A DNA stretch of 64,000 nt, taken from positions 372,001 to 436,000 of the forward strand of contig KV419394.1 in NCBI GenBank assembly GCA_001630475.1, given 5' to 3'. This DNA is from Sistotremastrum niveocremeum HHB9708. Taxonomy: Eukaryota; Basidiomycota; Agaricomycetes; Sistotremastrales; Sistotremastraceae. Below the pieces are notes generated by a model that saw nothing but the letters and a program-made list of their open reading frames with translations, was not told the DNA's origin and did no database searches. The first letter of the stretch is position 1; every line of letters starts with the position of its first letter. The position numbers and the translations under genes were made by a program. This document shows positions 45,455-58,850 of the stretch, one piece after another.

Positions 45455-48400
45455 TCAAAGGCCATCTACATTAATTCCCGCCATAGGACGACCGTCTTCC
45501 CAAGTCCCATGCACTAACTCAACATCTTTCTTCCCCGCCAACTGGCGAAGGTCTCCGTGTGGCAAGACAAACCAAATCACAGAGTATGGCAGACTAGAAC
45601 GCCGATGAACTACAGCGACGTCGATTTTCACTTCTGATGCAGAGGCTTCCTCAACTTCGAAGGAAAGGGTCAGCTCAGTGTATGTTCCATTTGTGGTGTG
45701 ATCATTCGTTTTGCCGTCATCTTCAATCAGGTTGAAACTGCCACTGCCCCATACATTTTCCGTCGCTCTCGCTCGCGAAGAAATGACAGGTGACGGAAAG
45801 ACGAACGCTGTCCTCGACGCGACACCATCGTGACTAGAACGCAGACAGGGACCTCCCAAAACGAAAATGCCTCCTTCGCGCACAAGGGATGGGACAGCAG
45901 ATAAAGGAGCGTCTATGAAGAGTCTCATTGCGATGAATACAGTCATGTGAGTTGAACGAACCTAGATTCAACCACTGTCCGTCTAAAGTATCACTGGAAT
46001 ACCAATGCCCTGTATCTAAGGTGCACCATTTAACCCCGACTGACGAGCCATTCAATCTTCCTGGGAGATATAGCTTTCGAGTTCTGGCTCCTTTGTCAAG
46101 AACAGGCGCAACGAGGATATGAGATCCGAAAATGAACTCTTCGTCAAGAAGCAATGTACGAGCATCATCGGAATGATACCACAAGAAGGGCTGGCGAGAT
46201 TCACAAGTCAGATAGGCAAGAAGATGGCAATCTGGGTCAGGGACTTACCTTTAAAACGGGCCAACCACGTCGCATATAGTGAGTCACGTAGAGGGAGTAA
46301 AGGGTTGGTAACAGTCGGTACCTCCAGGCCACAGCTCTACAAATAATGGCCGTGACATCTTGGCCGTCGATACTCAGGCCCTTGTACATCCAAAGGGTAG
46401 TGGAAATGCTCTTCCAGGAGTGGACAACGAAGCGAGTGTGCCATATTCCGTGTTGCACCCATCTCACCAAGAGTTCGGCCGATGGGCTATGGGCACCGGC
46501 GAAGCCTCCTACATCGTGCCCATATAAACCAGGGCCCAATGACAATCCAACGGATATTGTCAGAGCGGTGGATCTTTTCAAAGTACGCCAAGTTGTGGCA
46601 TTGTCTCCACTCCAACTTCCTAGCGCATTATTAACATTACGGACAATGCAGCGTTGGGATTGTGCCTACCATGAGCATAAGACTGCATCCCGGGCACGGC
46701 AGAACGGGATACTATGACAGGCCGTTCATTGGGTAGATAGTACATCAGTGCTTCGTACGTAGCCTAGAAAGTCGCGTTGAGATTCGTATAGGTGGCATTG
46801 TCCAGAATGCCTACCCTGGCCATAGCGGCAGTTTGACTTCCGCGACCGGCTTGACCCATCGATATTTCGCCATCTCCCCAGCTCAGTCTGTTCCGAACAT
46901 GATCAGGGATGCCTCGAGAGCTCCAGGCACTAGTTTCCCCTCTGAATCGTTCGAGATCATCCATTAAACAAGAGTATTCGTTATTATCAATCCTTGAGAT
47001 GCAATCAGTGGTGGCTGGTTGAGAGCACTTGAATTCCGTACCACATTCCAGTAACATTGTTCTTCAGCAGATACTCGTGGATTGCGCGTTTCCACCATTC
47101 CACGGCAGCAACGCTTGAGAAATCGATATACGATCCCAACGCATGTTCGTGAAGTTTATTCGACCAAAGCATTGAGCGTGCGTGACCTCCTTCCGTAGCC
47201 TGAGTATCGTCTTTGGCGGCGAGGACCAGAGCAGGCATGCGGTCGACTTTAGGAAACAGAGGGTGACTTTCCAGTAGCCAAGGCTTGATGTTGGCAATTA
47301 TCTTCCAATGTCGGATCAGCATGACATCCCAAAGACATATCAAACAGGTACCTTGACGTTCAGCTCTTCTTCAAGTGTATGGCCTAAATCTTCGGGAGAA
47401 GGATATCGTCGATGGTTCCACATGAAGAAATTGCGGTCACCCGTGACTTCGTCTGCCAAAAAGCACACAATAAGAGTCGTACATCTAAATTGATCGAAAT
47501 TCGCCCCACCAACCTTGGCACCAACCGGAGCTGAGATGAAGACTATCAATGGCAAATCCCTCAGCACGGCAAGTGTGTACAAAATCGATAATTTGGACCT
47601 GTGCGTCAAGCTCTTCGGCTAGGGAAAGACTGGATGCAAGGTATCCAAATTGGGATAGAGGAGGAAGCGTCAGAGACGCCGCATCTGGCCCAGGGGAGAC
47701 CAAGGCCATGTATTCAGTCAGAATAGATGGCAAAGTCCCGTCACCGATTAAGACATAATAGTCCAGCTAAGCATTGGTCAACCCCTGGAATTAGGACGAA
47801 TAAATAGTACGAACAGGTCCGCATTTCGCCTTGTACGTCCGACTGGAACCTAGCATTTGGTCAGTCAAGTAGATCCATGGCCCAAGGAATTGGATCACCA
47901 AATACTGCGTCACTCTCGGCACCCATATCGAAAGAAGAATCCGAGAGATTGTTGTAAAATATCCCATGCCTTGCGAAATTATGACCACATTCTAAACAGA
48001 GTAAGAAAGCCTTACCACAATTTCAAGGAGCGGTTGTACACCACATAAAAGGGGGTTATCTTTCAGCGATATGAGTTTCGGAATGAAGGGTCTGTTCGGA
48101 GTTGATAGACCTTATAGAGAGGGTCACCTGCGTGATGTCAGCACTTTGCTAGGACACCTTGCAGGATAACGCACCTGACTCCATATCGTAACATAGGGAA
48201 TCTTTTGCTTCCATGGTGAATCGCCTGCCATTCTTAACAATGGAGCCAGAAGTTTCGCCCAGTCCAAATACAAACTCTGATCTCAGGCGCAATTTATCGA
48301 TGCCCTCGGAGCCTTCATCTTCTTCCAACGGTAAGATTGATTCTCTCTCTACCTTGTTGACACGTGAGAAATCATGACATTCAATTTGACAGTCCACATA

Positions 48401-48869
48401 CATAGTGATACACAGCGCCGTTCTGTGTGTCGTATGAATAGCCTCTTGTATGCAGGTCCTTCAAGAATGGTTCAGTGGGATATTGAGCCTTTGCATGTCG
48501 CCATTCAAGACGAATGTATTTCTTGTAATCAAGAGTTAGGCTAATATTGCCGATTCTCAACTCTGCGAGATCTGCCTCTTGATTCAGCTAGTGAATTGAT
48601 CAGCCTATGCAATACAATCATCGGAAGCGCCAATGCTGTACTTTCACGTTGGGAAGCGTTTCCGGGTGGACCGTCTCCCAGAGGACCCCGTCCGTATATT
48701 TCTGAGGAAAGCGATCGGGCAGCTGGTGAACGACTCGAACGACTTTGTCCGAGATAGCGTGTACTGAGAATTGGTGGCCATCATCATTGGACAGCTGAAT
48801 GGCTGGACCACCATCTCCCCCTTTTGTCTCTTCCAGGCGCCAGTTCATTGGAAATTTGACCCTTGTCAT
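45455..48869 (-). CDS. GH31 alpha-glucosidase-type glycoside hydrolase (about 900 aa)
   Basis: A family 31 glycosidase that cleaves alpha-linked glucosyl (or related) residues with retention. About 13 exons chain in frame. Landmarks in order: the N-terminal beta-sandwich (exon 1 from 48869), FVFGLGETSG, DPLYK followed by PFYVVYNRSL, RTYKAKCGPLDYYVLIG, and NVTGMWIDNNEYS, whose Asp is the nucleophile (WxDxNE). After that come PVIVSRSAVPGMQSYAHG with SWSGDN (the acid/base Asp), DVGGFAG, and the C-terminal sandwich ending at 45455. There is no signal peptide at MTRVKFPMNW, so it is probably intracellular, unlike secreted maltases. The exact substrate is uncertain. It is divergent from RAD1, with 189 bp between the starts. 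Confidence 0.9.
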
Positions 48870-49058
48870 GAGTCTATAGGACAAGATTGGTGCTTATTCC
48901 ACGAGTAAAGGTTTGTGCAGGGTCTGAGAACGTGCATGAGTACGCATTTGGAAACAGTTTGAGACCAAACTGAGACAACGCGACTCGGACGCGCTTTCTG
49001 CGACGGCTCGGGATCAATTGTCTACTACGCGGGCGTTGTACGCAAGACCATTGTCAGA
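48870..49058. promoter_or_regulatory. Divergent promoter of the GH31 gene and RAD1
   Basis: 189 bp between the two start codons. It is GC-rich near the RAD1 side with CGGACGCG, loosely like a cell-cycle box. No TATA box. Confidence 0.45.
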
Positions 49059-50569
49059 ATGTCTCAAGAACCAAATGCTATTTCAACAGTATGAAAAAAT
49101 TACTGTCGATGTTCTAGCGCTGACTTGTGCAGGTTCTCTCAGCATCTGTACACGACGTACGCGACCTCGCCGCGATGTTGAGAGGGCTCAGCTTTTCTTC
49201 CGTTCGTGGTGGTCTGCAGTCCGCGCAATTTCTCGTAATGTAATGAGAGTTAGGCAGCTACGATGAGCATACAACCTGCTGGGGTCGAAGTTATGGTGGA
49301 AGAATCGCGATGTCTGATAGGTAAGTCGTTGCAAGAGTGCCGCCAGCCACAGCATACTGATTCAACACAGGCACCGCATACATCAGTGCAGAAATGTTCG
49401 ACGAATTTCAATTTACGCCAGAGGCTCCCTCTGAAAGCCAAAACAATGAAGTGAACGAATCCCAAGGCGACGATCTTGTCATGCCCTCCGTCTTCGAAAT
49501 TCACCTTCCCTCTCTCACTGAGTCCTTGAATATCTTTGGCACCGCTGGTGGACTCTCTTCAGCACAGATGGCGAAAAAGAGATGGTCTGCTGATGCTGGC
49601 TCTGATGACGAGCCTTCATCGACAACGACGCGGAGAAGTAATGCCAAGATCGTGGATCTGAATGCGCAGGGCCGTCTCGATCAGTTCTTCCAGCCCCAGA
49701 ATGGAGAAGTCAAGAAGACCAGTCTGCGGCTGTCATATGGTGGCTCAGGTCATCCGTTGACATTACTGCTGTTCGTAGTCCAGGTCAATATGCCGTTCAC
49801 TATTTAACTTGCCTAGAGCGGAAGATGCTACTGGACCAACCACAACATGCGAACTTGCGACACTGCAGCCCGAAATACCGTCGAAATTTCCATACAATGA
49901 AGAAGAGATGTATGTGATCCCAGTCGCTACTGCTGTGCCCTGTTGCTGATTGACAAAGACTGGTTTGGATTATCATGCCAGTCAGTCCCTTTCACCAACA
50001 CACGATTCTCCTTCTGAGTCTGCATAGTCAATCGGACTCCGGGACGCTATATCAGAATTCGATCCCTCCTGTGATACCCTGACCATTATTGTGGATCCTA
50101 ATGCAACGCAAACGCCTTCACTGCCAGCACTCCGACTGCAAGCGTCTGGTGTGTTCGGTAGTACTGAGGTATGCTAAGTGATGAGGTGTGGATTGACAGA
50201 CCGCACTGACTGGATTTCAGATAGAGTACCCGAATCATAAGAATGTACTAGAGACTTTCCAGTGTCAGGAACGGGTAGAATTCAGGTCTGCGCAACGAAA
50301 CCCTTTGCTTTTGCAGTTTATAATGACCCTTCGCGCCAGATATCGCCTCAACATCATAAACAAGACTCTACGCGCCTTGCAATCTTCCTTCAAAACGTCC
50401 CTTCAAATATTCCCTGACGGTCTTCTTCGTCTGCAATTCATGATGAATACCTCGCGGTCCAAAAAGGACGGGGCTTTCATCGAGTTCCGAGTGAGTGTTA
50501 ATTCTGGCTTCTCTATCTGCCTCTTTTAATGCTGGCGCGTAGTGTCTAGCATTGGACGACGAAGCCTAA
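49059..50569 (+). CDS. RAD1: Checkpoint clamp subunit RAD1 of the 9-1-1 complex (354 aa)
   Basis: RAD1 forms the PCNA-like ring with RAD9 and HUS1 that signals DNA damage to ATR. Ten exons fit: 49059-49088, 49133-49205, 49258-49320, 49371-49770, 49817-49909, 49959-49980, 50028-50168, 50221-50285, 50340-50490, 50543-50569. Family blocks: VHDVRDLAAML, GTAYISAEMFDEFQF, FEIHLPSLTESLNIFG, LRLSYGGSGHPLTLLL, GLRDAISEFDPSCDTLTI and DGLLRLQFMM near the end. The final exon gives CLALDDEA, like the acidic tail of other RAD1 proteins. The start is short; the second intron donor is GTGGTG and less certain. This is the checkpoint RAD1 (budding yeast RAD17), not the XPF-type nuclease of the same name. Confidence 0.88.
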
Positions 50570-50618
50570 GAGACTTCACGAGAGTCATGTTGTTGACTAA
50601 TGTAATATATACTCTAAA

Positions 50619-51767
50619 TCAATATAATCCATCTAAGTATTTGTCTGCCGGTTGAGAGGCCGGGCGGGTTGGAGGAGTTGGAGGGGAAGTTGAAGATCTC
50701 GATGAAGGTGGTAAATAGTCGTTGACAATTGAGTCAAAGTCAGGCGTAGTAGTCGGTCTGGGCGTCGCTGGTCGTGATTTTTCGTATAACGCTTGGACAA
50801 TCAGCCGGCGGACAGATGGTCCGTCAAGCGCCTGTAAAGTTGTCGTGAGGCGTGGAAGCCAATGCAGTAATACAACTCTCACTTTGGGTGGTTCAGGCGC
50901 CTTTGGAGGAACAGGGCCTTTGCCTAGCCCAGTTTCGTCTTTGGGAGGCTTATAAGTTCCTGTGGGACTGCTTGCTTTTCCGAGGAATGCGAGCACATCT
51001 CCTTTAGTCAACATGCCTCTCCGCCCCGTCCCTTTGATATCACTTTCCGAAACATTATACTCTTCCAGCAGCCGCATCACCGAGGGGAATATGGGCTTAG
51101 AAGGGTCGCGCTTATGAGCGTCATGTTTTGTGGTTGCAGTTTGAGAAGAGTTCGGTGAGGGTTCAGGTGGTGGCGAGGATGTCTCTGGAGGCTTGGAGGC
51201 TTCTACTTCCTGCGTTCTAGAAGCACTTGTATCCTCCTCGGGCACTTTTAAGTTCGAAATATCGTCTCCCTCTTCGGCAAGGAGCCCAATCAGTTTGCCG
51301 ACGGGAACGTTCTTGGTACCGTCGGGCAGCTACGGAAAATAACTGAAGCCTGCTCAAGAAATGCAGAGATTGTTGCGACTCACAATGATTTTCCCCAGAA
51401 CACCATCATCTTGCGCTTCAACATCAATCGTCGCTTTATCTGTCTCCTATATCATCGAGAGTTTCTCAATTTGGTGGAAAGGACTGCGAGATTGGAAAAC
51501 ATACAATTTCTAGCAGGATGTCCCCAGCGACGAAAGAATCGCCTTCTTGCTTCTTCCATTGAGCAATTCCACCTTCCGACATCGTAGGAGACATCGCAGG
51601 CATCAAGAATTTAGAGACTGCAGCTCTACGAGCACTACTGCTTATCCCTGCAAGAGGTCAATTCGCGACTGAAGCAAACATTTGGGTGGAATGGTAATAC
51701 ATCGTATTCGTTGGCACGGACCGCCAGAAGCACATATCTGTCGCTGGAAATGTCGTATCGATGCCAT
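50619..51767 (-). CDS. PDX1: Pyruvate dehydrogenase complex protein X, E3-binding protein (303 aa)
   Basis: PDX1 anchors dihydrolipoamide dehydrogenase (E3) to the E2 core of the mitochondrial pyruvate dehydrogenase complex. Exons: 51767-51722, 51647-51505, 51446-51384, 51329-50883, 50831-50619. The first ~25 residues (MASIRHFQRQICASG) are Arg-rich and free of acidic residues, a matrix-targeting sequence. The lipoyl domain has LMPAMSPTMSEGG and the lipoylated lysine in ETDKATIDVEA. A Pro/Ser linker leads to the peripheral subunit-binding domain (FPSVMRLLEEYNVSESDIKGTGRRGMLTKGDVLAFL). The catalytic acyltransferase domain of E2 is absent, which marks it as protein X. Its 3' end is only 49 bp from that of RAD1. 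Confidence 0.9.
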
Positions 51768-51964
51768 ATATGACGAACCTGCGAGTCACTGAAACGCTGG
51801 GGTCTGCAGGCTCGGTAGAAGCGGTTGAAGCAAGTCGGCGTCCTTCGGGCGCTTACTACCAGACCGAAGCCTTCCCAGTCGAGTAGCACCTCCAGTAAAA
51901 TTCTAACAAAAATACGATGACTACATCACTATACAACTGCTGTGGACTTCCTCGAGTACGATAT

Positions 51965-53751
51965 TTATTTTTTCTGTATTGATGAATCGATTTTCCGTTG
52001 AGAATCCATGAATACCCGGACATCGGCATCAGTAATCTTGGCCTTGCGCTAAAATAACATTATTGCGTGCTCTTTGCATAGCGTTATGCTTGCTCACCTC
52101 TTGGAATGATTTCACAAATTCCTGAAGAAGGGATATGCAGCGGGCTTTGAGTTGTGATGTTAGTAGGGTTCCCTCGCGGTACTCCTGGCCCAATCGAAGA
52201 AGCTCTTCGTCGTCGTCCAGGAAGAAGCCTAGGTACTGGTAAGCCACATCTACTTCTGGATTTCCGCCCAGCCTGCGATGTTCCTCTTCCGTTTCTTTGC
52301 CGCCGCTGAAAGCGTGTCTACAAAAGTTCAGCACTAGAGCATCGAAGAAACTCTTAGTGCTCACCTATTCACTTTGTTCTTGATTTGATTTGGAGTGTCC
52401 GACATATATATCGACGAATTAGGGTCGCTGGCCGACATTTTCGTCTGTGGGCCTTGTAGAGCAGGGAAGAACTTGGAGTGAATCAAGCAAGGCTTGGAAT
52501 ATTTGAGTTTCTGAGCCACATCTCGTGTCAATCGGAAATAAGGATCCTGATCGATAGCACAAGGGATCAAGCATGGGATTTTATCTGATTCCTTAGATTT
52601 TGGGAATATGTGAGGGAAGGAAGCCGGGAATGATGGGGCGGCCTGTATCGACGCGAAGTGGAGTTTTCCGATGTTATCTCTTTGATTCAGTTGAGCTAAG
52701 CTTGATTATACTGCGAACATAGCACACGTACGAATCTCCAAACCCGAACGTTGCCTTTGCTTGACTAACAGTAATCTGGCGAGAGATTTTACTGATCACT
52801 TCATAGAAGGCCCCTCCGAGATATTCGTAATTTGAGAATATGAAAGTCTTTTCTGGCTTGAAGCCAACAGCGATAATGTCCTTGGCATTAGCATGGGCGA
52901 ACCGTTTGGTGTCCTCGACGGATAGCGCAGGTTTGAAGAGGAACTTCTCGTCATCTAATATCACTTAGAAAAGCTGTCTGGTCGTGTGACAGAGAGACCG
53001 ACCTGTCAACTGTATGACTAGTGGAACGTCGAAGACCTCCTGTAACCATCTTCAGATAATATGAGCCATAGGCACCGAGAATGAAACACAACACCGACTT
53101 TGTGAAGACGAAAGGCACCATATGCCCTAGATGCATGCTGTCACTGCTGGGTCCTCTTCCTGTGTACAAAAAGAACGGTTTCCCCTGTTCATATCGGTCC
53201 AAGATCTTGTCAAAGTCACTGTCCCGTTAATCAGTCAAGCAAAATGATCGGCCGACGGGCGGGCTTACCGATGCGAGAAGAACATGCCACGTCTAAGGAA
53301 AACATGAGGTTTATGGCCAGTCAACTTTTCGAATCTCTCGAGCAGCGCAGAATCAACTGGACGTGTTCCAAACTGTTGGATTAGTTTGTCATAATTGATA
53401 GCGGCCTGTTGTCCATCTTCCGTGACGGATCCTTGTACGTCCCAGGGTGTAACAACTTGATCCTGTGCTTTCTCGGCGACTGGTTTAATCGCTGGCGCAG
53501 ATGTTTGAAGATCGGTGGATGGATTTTGTGCAGCAGGAGCATCTGAGGATACTGGTGCAGGAGATGGCCTTTATATAGAATCGAAATTCAAGATTGAGAA
53601 TGCGACGTCAGGCTGCCTGGACTGACGAGCTTGGATGCGACTCCTGCAGATTGAGATGTGCCACACCGCCAGCTAAAACTTCCGCACCAACAGGTGCGGT
53701 TGGATCGCTTGACAATTCGTCTGGAACGTTAGAAGGGATGATGGAGGACAT
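51965..53751 (-). CDS. WRS1: Cytosolic tryptophanyl-tRNA synthetase
   Basis: A class I synthetase that charges tRNA-Trp. The HIGH motif appears as HLGHMVPF, the tRNA and ATP site as [14 protein letters not shown], the family block [21 protein letters not shown] is present, and the KMSKS loop is KMSASDP. The C-terminus ends [11 protein letters not shown] with the stop at 51965-51967. The eukaryotic cytosolic type is indicated by KPxVxLRRGxFFSHRDF-like sequence before the core and by an N-terminal extension of about 80 residues. Several introns interrupt it. The junction joining the first exon (from 53751, [12 protein letters not shown]) to the second is not resolved: two splice choices are possible, so the N-terminal ~50 residues are approximate. 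Confidence 0.9.
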
Positions 53752-53972
53752 AGCAAGATTTTTGGAGTTGATCAGTTGAGTCACAGGGTAATTCACAAGT
53801 TTGACTTCGGCATATATATGTTCGCGCGATGCTGTCGAGTCAGGGTTAGATCATTGATGCCACGACGGGTCAGTGCTGGACACATGCATAGCTATGGCTT
53901 CATGTTGCAAGAATGATCACATCCAGCAATCAGATGAATAAATTAGGGATGATAGAAATACAGTGTTAAGTA

Positions 53973-56900
53973 CTATCGAGAAAACAATGTCCGTAAGACG
54001 ACAACCGAGTTTCCCAGCCCAACGGCTGACACTCGGCTGCCAGCATGAAAGCAAAGCACACGAGTAAAATGCAAACGTGGAAAGGACCTGCCAGCTGAAT
54101 CCCGTTCCAAAGCTATGGCGTCTCTATTTTTTGATCGCCGGTCTGTCACGTCCGCCAGGTCATGGAGACTCGACGCTCGGAGATACATTCCATCTCGTTT
54201 AGTCGGATCAAACGACCAGAACTCCCATCTCTGAAGCACAGATGCTGGGACTGCAGAGGTAGAAGAGTTGCTGGTATGTGGCGGAGACTTCCCATTGATC
54301 GTGTTCCGCGCTCTCCGCCGAATACCGATGACCTGCCTGGCCGACATATCCCAGACGCCTCTATCGAGAGGAATGGAGGTGACGCGATGACAGTGAACGC
54401 CTGCCCAAATAGAGTCTTCGGGAGGAGGAGAAGGGATGGATTGATCGGCGAAGCGAGGACCTAGAAAAGACGGATTAGACTCTGCATCATCTTCGTCTTC
54501 AAAGCAGTTGGATGTGCCATCAGACACTCGACGGTTTAACAACTCCGAGCTTCTGCGAGAATGGATGCCGTGACCGGAGACGGGGAACAAGAAAGTATTA
54601 TCTGTGGAGGTACTGCTCGCGTTGCTAGCGATCCGGGAGCGGGTACGCACAGTAGGAGACGCGCCAGTTGCAGAGGATATGCTACCGCTGCGAGATCGAG
54701 GTAGATTCGCTTTCGGAGAGAGAGGGGATTGAAGAACAAGGCACGAGCACATCAGGCCTTGATCTCGCGAGGTGAGGATGATTTGGTATTCGAATAGCAG
54801 CTCCCCCATCGAAAAAAGTGCGGCAAAGGATTCAGGTTGCGTCTCTCCGCATTTTGCACAAATTCCGGAGGAAATTTCAGCAAGCCGCAAATGGTCAATG
54901 CGACCGTGCATATTCTCCAGAATGTGGATGCACTCGCCGCTGTGCCCGTCCCAAAGTGAGATACAACCGCCATCTGTGACACAGGCTAGCAGAGATCTGT
55001 ATTTGCCACCAATTTTGGCATTCAAGCACTGCACTTGTGTCACCAGATCTTCTGGATTACCGCCTTGAACACGACATTGTTGATCCCAAGCAGAATCTCC
55101 TCTTTCTAAAATCTCCACGGCACCGTCCTTGAGCACAAAAGCAAGTAGTGTTCGGGGATCGTTCGAGGAATAGACGGAAAGACTGCGAACGGTTTCCACT
55201 GCATCCGACGATTTAATGAGGCTCACGACCGGCTCTGGCGTGATCTTCCATTCGGCCGCTGTTCCGTCGGTGTGACAGACCAGGACGATAGGCGAGTGAG
55301 AGGCCTGAATCCGAGTTGGGGGACCGGAGGTCATGTCGTCGAGTGAGAGGAAGGTTATGCTCGAAACCTCCACATCATATGGTGCAGTCTTGTAAATACC
55401 GCAGGGTTCACAGAGACTTTCGTCAATTCGCCAGAAGCCAATCTGGCCGACCATGTTGCCTATACTGACAAAGGAACCTCCAGAATCGACCGATATTGCA
55501 GTGATCGAGCGGCTTCTTGTGTCTGAGATATCTTCGCACTTGATACCACTAAGGGCCTTGATCTTCAGCGGTGTGTAGTGGAGATCTGCGAGACGCCAGA
55601 CTCCAACTTCGTCAATGGCGCTAACGAAAGCCAGAATAATGCCGTCCGCACTGCAGGAGAGCAAATCGACGTCCATCTCGCAAGATGTCGGGAGAGCCAT
55701 CAGCTGTATATTCTCTTCAACGGGCTCAAGGTCGATTGGTTGGAAGGAATCCTCGTGATGTCGATTGTTCCGCGCATCGAGAAGTTCCTTGTTCTTCAAC
55801 AGGTAGAGAAGAACGAGATACAAGAGTCCGGTCGTGCCTGCAATCGGGATTATGACGATCTTCGTCGTCCAGAATACTGGTCTCAACGCCAGGACCACCA
55901 GGCGCAGCCAATAAGGTCGATGGTTGAGATGCAGACCAAGTGACGAGAAAGTCACAATTGAAGGACTCTCAATCCTCAAATGGAATAACTCATCGTTCTC
56001 TGGATTCAGGAGAGACCAGATCTTCCACGCTGGCGATTGCAGATCGGGCGGTGACGACTCGCGAAGGAGCGAAGCCTTTGCCGCTTCTTGCTCAGGCGTG
56101 AAGAACGATGGAAGGGTGGCATAATAAAGGGTTGCCATTATCGCGAGCATCTATAGTTGGTAGTCGCAGTCAGTGATGATTTTGGACTTCCGCGTGTTCG
56201 GCTCGTACCACAAGGAGACTTATATTCCTTCTCGGACGTCCATGTAATATACGGGTCACCGAGCCTACAAATCCCGCAGGTGGGGACGATCCCGATTTGT
56301 CTGGAACTTTAGCAGATGTTGGCACAGAGGGCTGCAGCGATGGATCTTGAGATAATAACTCGCTGAGCTACCAAACTTTCAGATATCATGAACATCCACC
56401 CAAACGAACAACGTACCTCGAGTCGTTGAATATCAATCGATAGTACGGCCACAAAGAAAGTATGAATGAGGAACCAGTGCGCCACAAGCACGACTATTGC
56501 GAATATGCAAAATTCCTTCACGGCACCATAGGCGAAAACGGCGATGGTACCGAAGATGGAGTTGTATGTCACCACTTTGAGTGTATTCGATGTCCCGGCG
56601 CGCGATAGTCCAACCCCTATTCTTTCTTTGACAGGAAGACTGATAGGAGTGGATGTAACAGCATCAACCTATCGTGCAAAAAGTTAGGGAGTGTACGGTT
56701 CCGAGGAGAGTTTTCTGACCAAAATGAACATATTCTCAGCTCCAACGAAGACAATGACCACAGGTAAGATACCCCTTGATAAAAGATAAGGCGATGGTGC
56801 TCAAGTAGTACATGAGTGCGCACCAAGGAACCAAAGTTACACGGAAGCCAACAAGAGCACACACGCTTACGCTGGTAATCGTACTGACAACAATTTCGAT

Positions 56901-57976
56901 GAGTCCAGTAAAGGCCAATCCCCACTTGGAATGAACAGTGTCGATGCGCCTCAGAGACCCAGAGAAATATATAAAGAACATTATATATGCCAGATAGAGA
57001 AATCCGGAGAACATTGATATGTCACTTGATGAGCTATGTGAAGGATCATACTGATGCAATTCAGAACAACCTCTGATAAGAAAGACAAGACTTACTGCCA
57101 GAGCCATTAGAGTAGGCGGTTGGACACCATGTCGGATTCTCAGACTATCAGATTGCAATTGGTCTAGAATATTGAGCCATTTATTATGCTGTCGCTTGCC
57201 GACGCAGTCGTCCTCATGGAAGAAATATGTTAAGACTAGAAAATAAGCGAAATCGACAGCAGAGCCGGAATAGTGACGAGAAGACCGCGCCGCTAGTGTC
57301 ATATCGAGTGTCAGCGGGATGTCGGATATGGAGAGAGGTGGAGCACGCTTGATCGTCTCAAGAATATTGAGATCAGCACTTAGAATCTCCTCGCTGGAGT
57401 TCCACAGTGCAAGCGGGGACAATACAACACAATTTCCCTGACCATCAGAGAGGCATCTCAAGGGGTCAGTTTCGTCCTGAAGCTCCAATAATTGAGAGAT
57501 ATTATGTTGTAGGTAGATGGCTTCCAACAAAGCATCTTTCGCCAAAGAACCAAACTCTGTCCGCGGCTCCCGGTGAATGAGAAGACGCTCGATTCGAACC
57601 TTCCTATGGTTGGAACAACGTGGAAGATCGAGGGGATTATCAGGAGTGATTAGGGAGTCTACGTTGGACCAGAACTCGGATAGGTCTGCTAGATGCTTGA
57701 TTGTGGAAGTAGAGGCGGTGGACCCGGTTGGGTCGAGGAGATAATCGAGGAGTCGCGAAGAAAAATGAAACACAGGCTTAGATGTAGAGTAGGTGGCCAG
57801 AGCAGGATAAAATAGGGAGGTTATAACGACACAGGATATGAGAATGACACGGATTTGGTGGTTAGCACAGTGGCTGTGAGGATGAGGATGAGTCAAGGCA
57901 ACAGCTGCAATGAAAATAACAAACGCTCACATTCCAAAGCGATGAAAAGCTTTCGAAACGAGCTCGCGAACTCCAT
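53973..57976 (-). CDS. SCP1: SREBP cleavage-activating protein, SCAP (1241 aa)
   Basis: SCAP escorts the SREBP transcription factor from ER to Golgi when sterols, and in fungi oxygen, are low. Exons: 57976-57931, 57904-57096, 57050-56824, 56774-56720, 56668-56417, 56367-56209, 56150-53973. After a first membrane helix (HQIRVILISCVVITSLFYPAL) and a lumenal loop comes the sterol-sensing domain: IYFSGSLRRIDTVHSKWGLAF, GILPVVIVFVGAENMFILVDAV, ISLPVKERIGVGLSRAG and AVLSIDIQRLE. These match SCAP and HMG-CoA reductase sensors closely. A further membrane pair and a large cytosolic WD40-type region follow, with a Ser-rich insert. Cryptococcus uses this pathway (Sre1/Scp1) for hypoxia. The SREBP partner is not in the window. 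Confidence 0.9.
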
Positions 57977-58850
57977 ATGGATAGGTCCACATCGTACGAG
58001 AGAGAGAGCCAACGAGCTAATATTAGTCTGGTCGGTGTGGGAAGCCGCCCTACTGCGGGCGCATTATCAGAGTATGGCCTCTGAGAAGATTAATAGGCCG
58101 AAGAATTGGAAGGCGATGGAGAAAGCAGTCGACAACGATGAAGGTGCGTTTACTATGATGTCGTTGTAGGCGGGATTCGGAAGAAGCTACCGAAAACCCC
58201 GAAGCGGGATTTCCACGAGCGACCGGAGCCGGTTCAACGTTTATTCCGAAGCCACTCATCCAGCGAAAGCTCCGACAATTAGCTACTAGTGCCAGTGCTA
58301 GTGCTTGCAAAGCAATGCTCTTTATTTCCATCTTTTCCCTAGCTGATTTTTTTTCCTTTTCCTAAAAGGTGACGTCCCCTCGCGCACGAGACCTAAGCGC
58401 TCGACCTGACGTGAATACTTTCGGCCTTGTCAGGAATATTTAACAGTTCGTGACCTCCATACTCGCACGAAGAGTGAAAGCATACTAAATGAGACTAAAA
58501 CTCTTCCATGCGCTGAAATTTCTAGATCAAGTCATTCCAGATCTACAATGCTTCCTATACGGTGTCGGAAATACTATAACCTAATTGAAAGGTGCAGGGT
58601 TTTCGGCTTCTAATTACGAAAGTAAGAACATTCGAAACGCTTCGTCAATACACTCACTGCAAATCGCCGCTCACACCGGAGTAGATATCGAATTCCTCGT
58701 GAAGCAAAGTAAAGCGACCATTCAACTGTCGTGGATGTCGATCGACCACCCTTTCCATCGTTATAACGTTAAACGCCTATGGAGGTATAACTATCGCCTG
58801 CGTCGCAGTGAGATCAGACTGTTGTCTTCTTGGAAGCCTGCTTCAGAATT
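57977..58850. other. Divergent intergenic region upstream of SCAP
   Basis: 870 bp between SCAP (minus) and the first DUF6533 gene (plus). Short frames only. It presumably contains both promoters; I see no clear TATA box. Confidence 0.45.

Noticed and set aside
45455-48869. Apparent stops within the GH31 gene
   Set aside because: Each lies in an intron with canonical borders, and joined exons reproduce conserved GH31 motifs.
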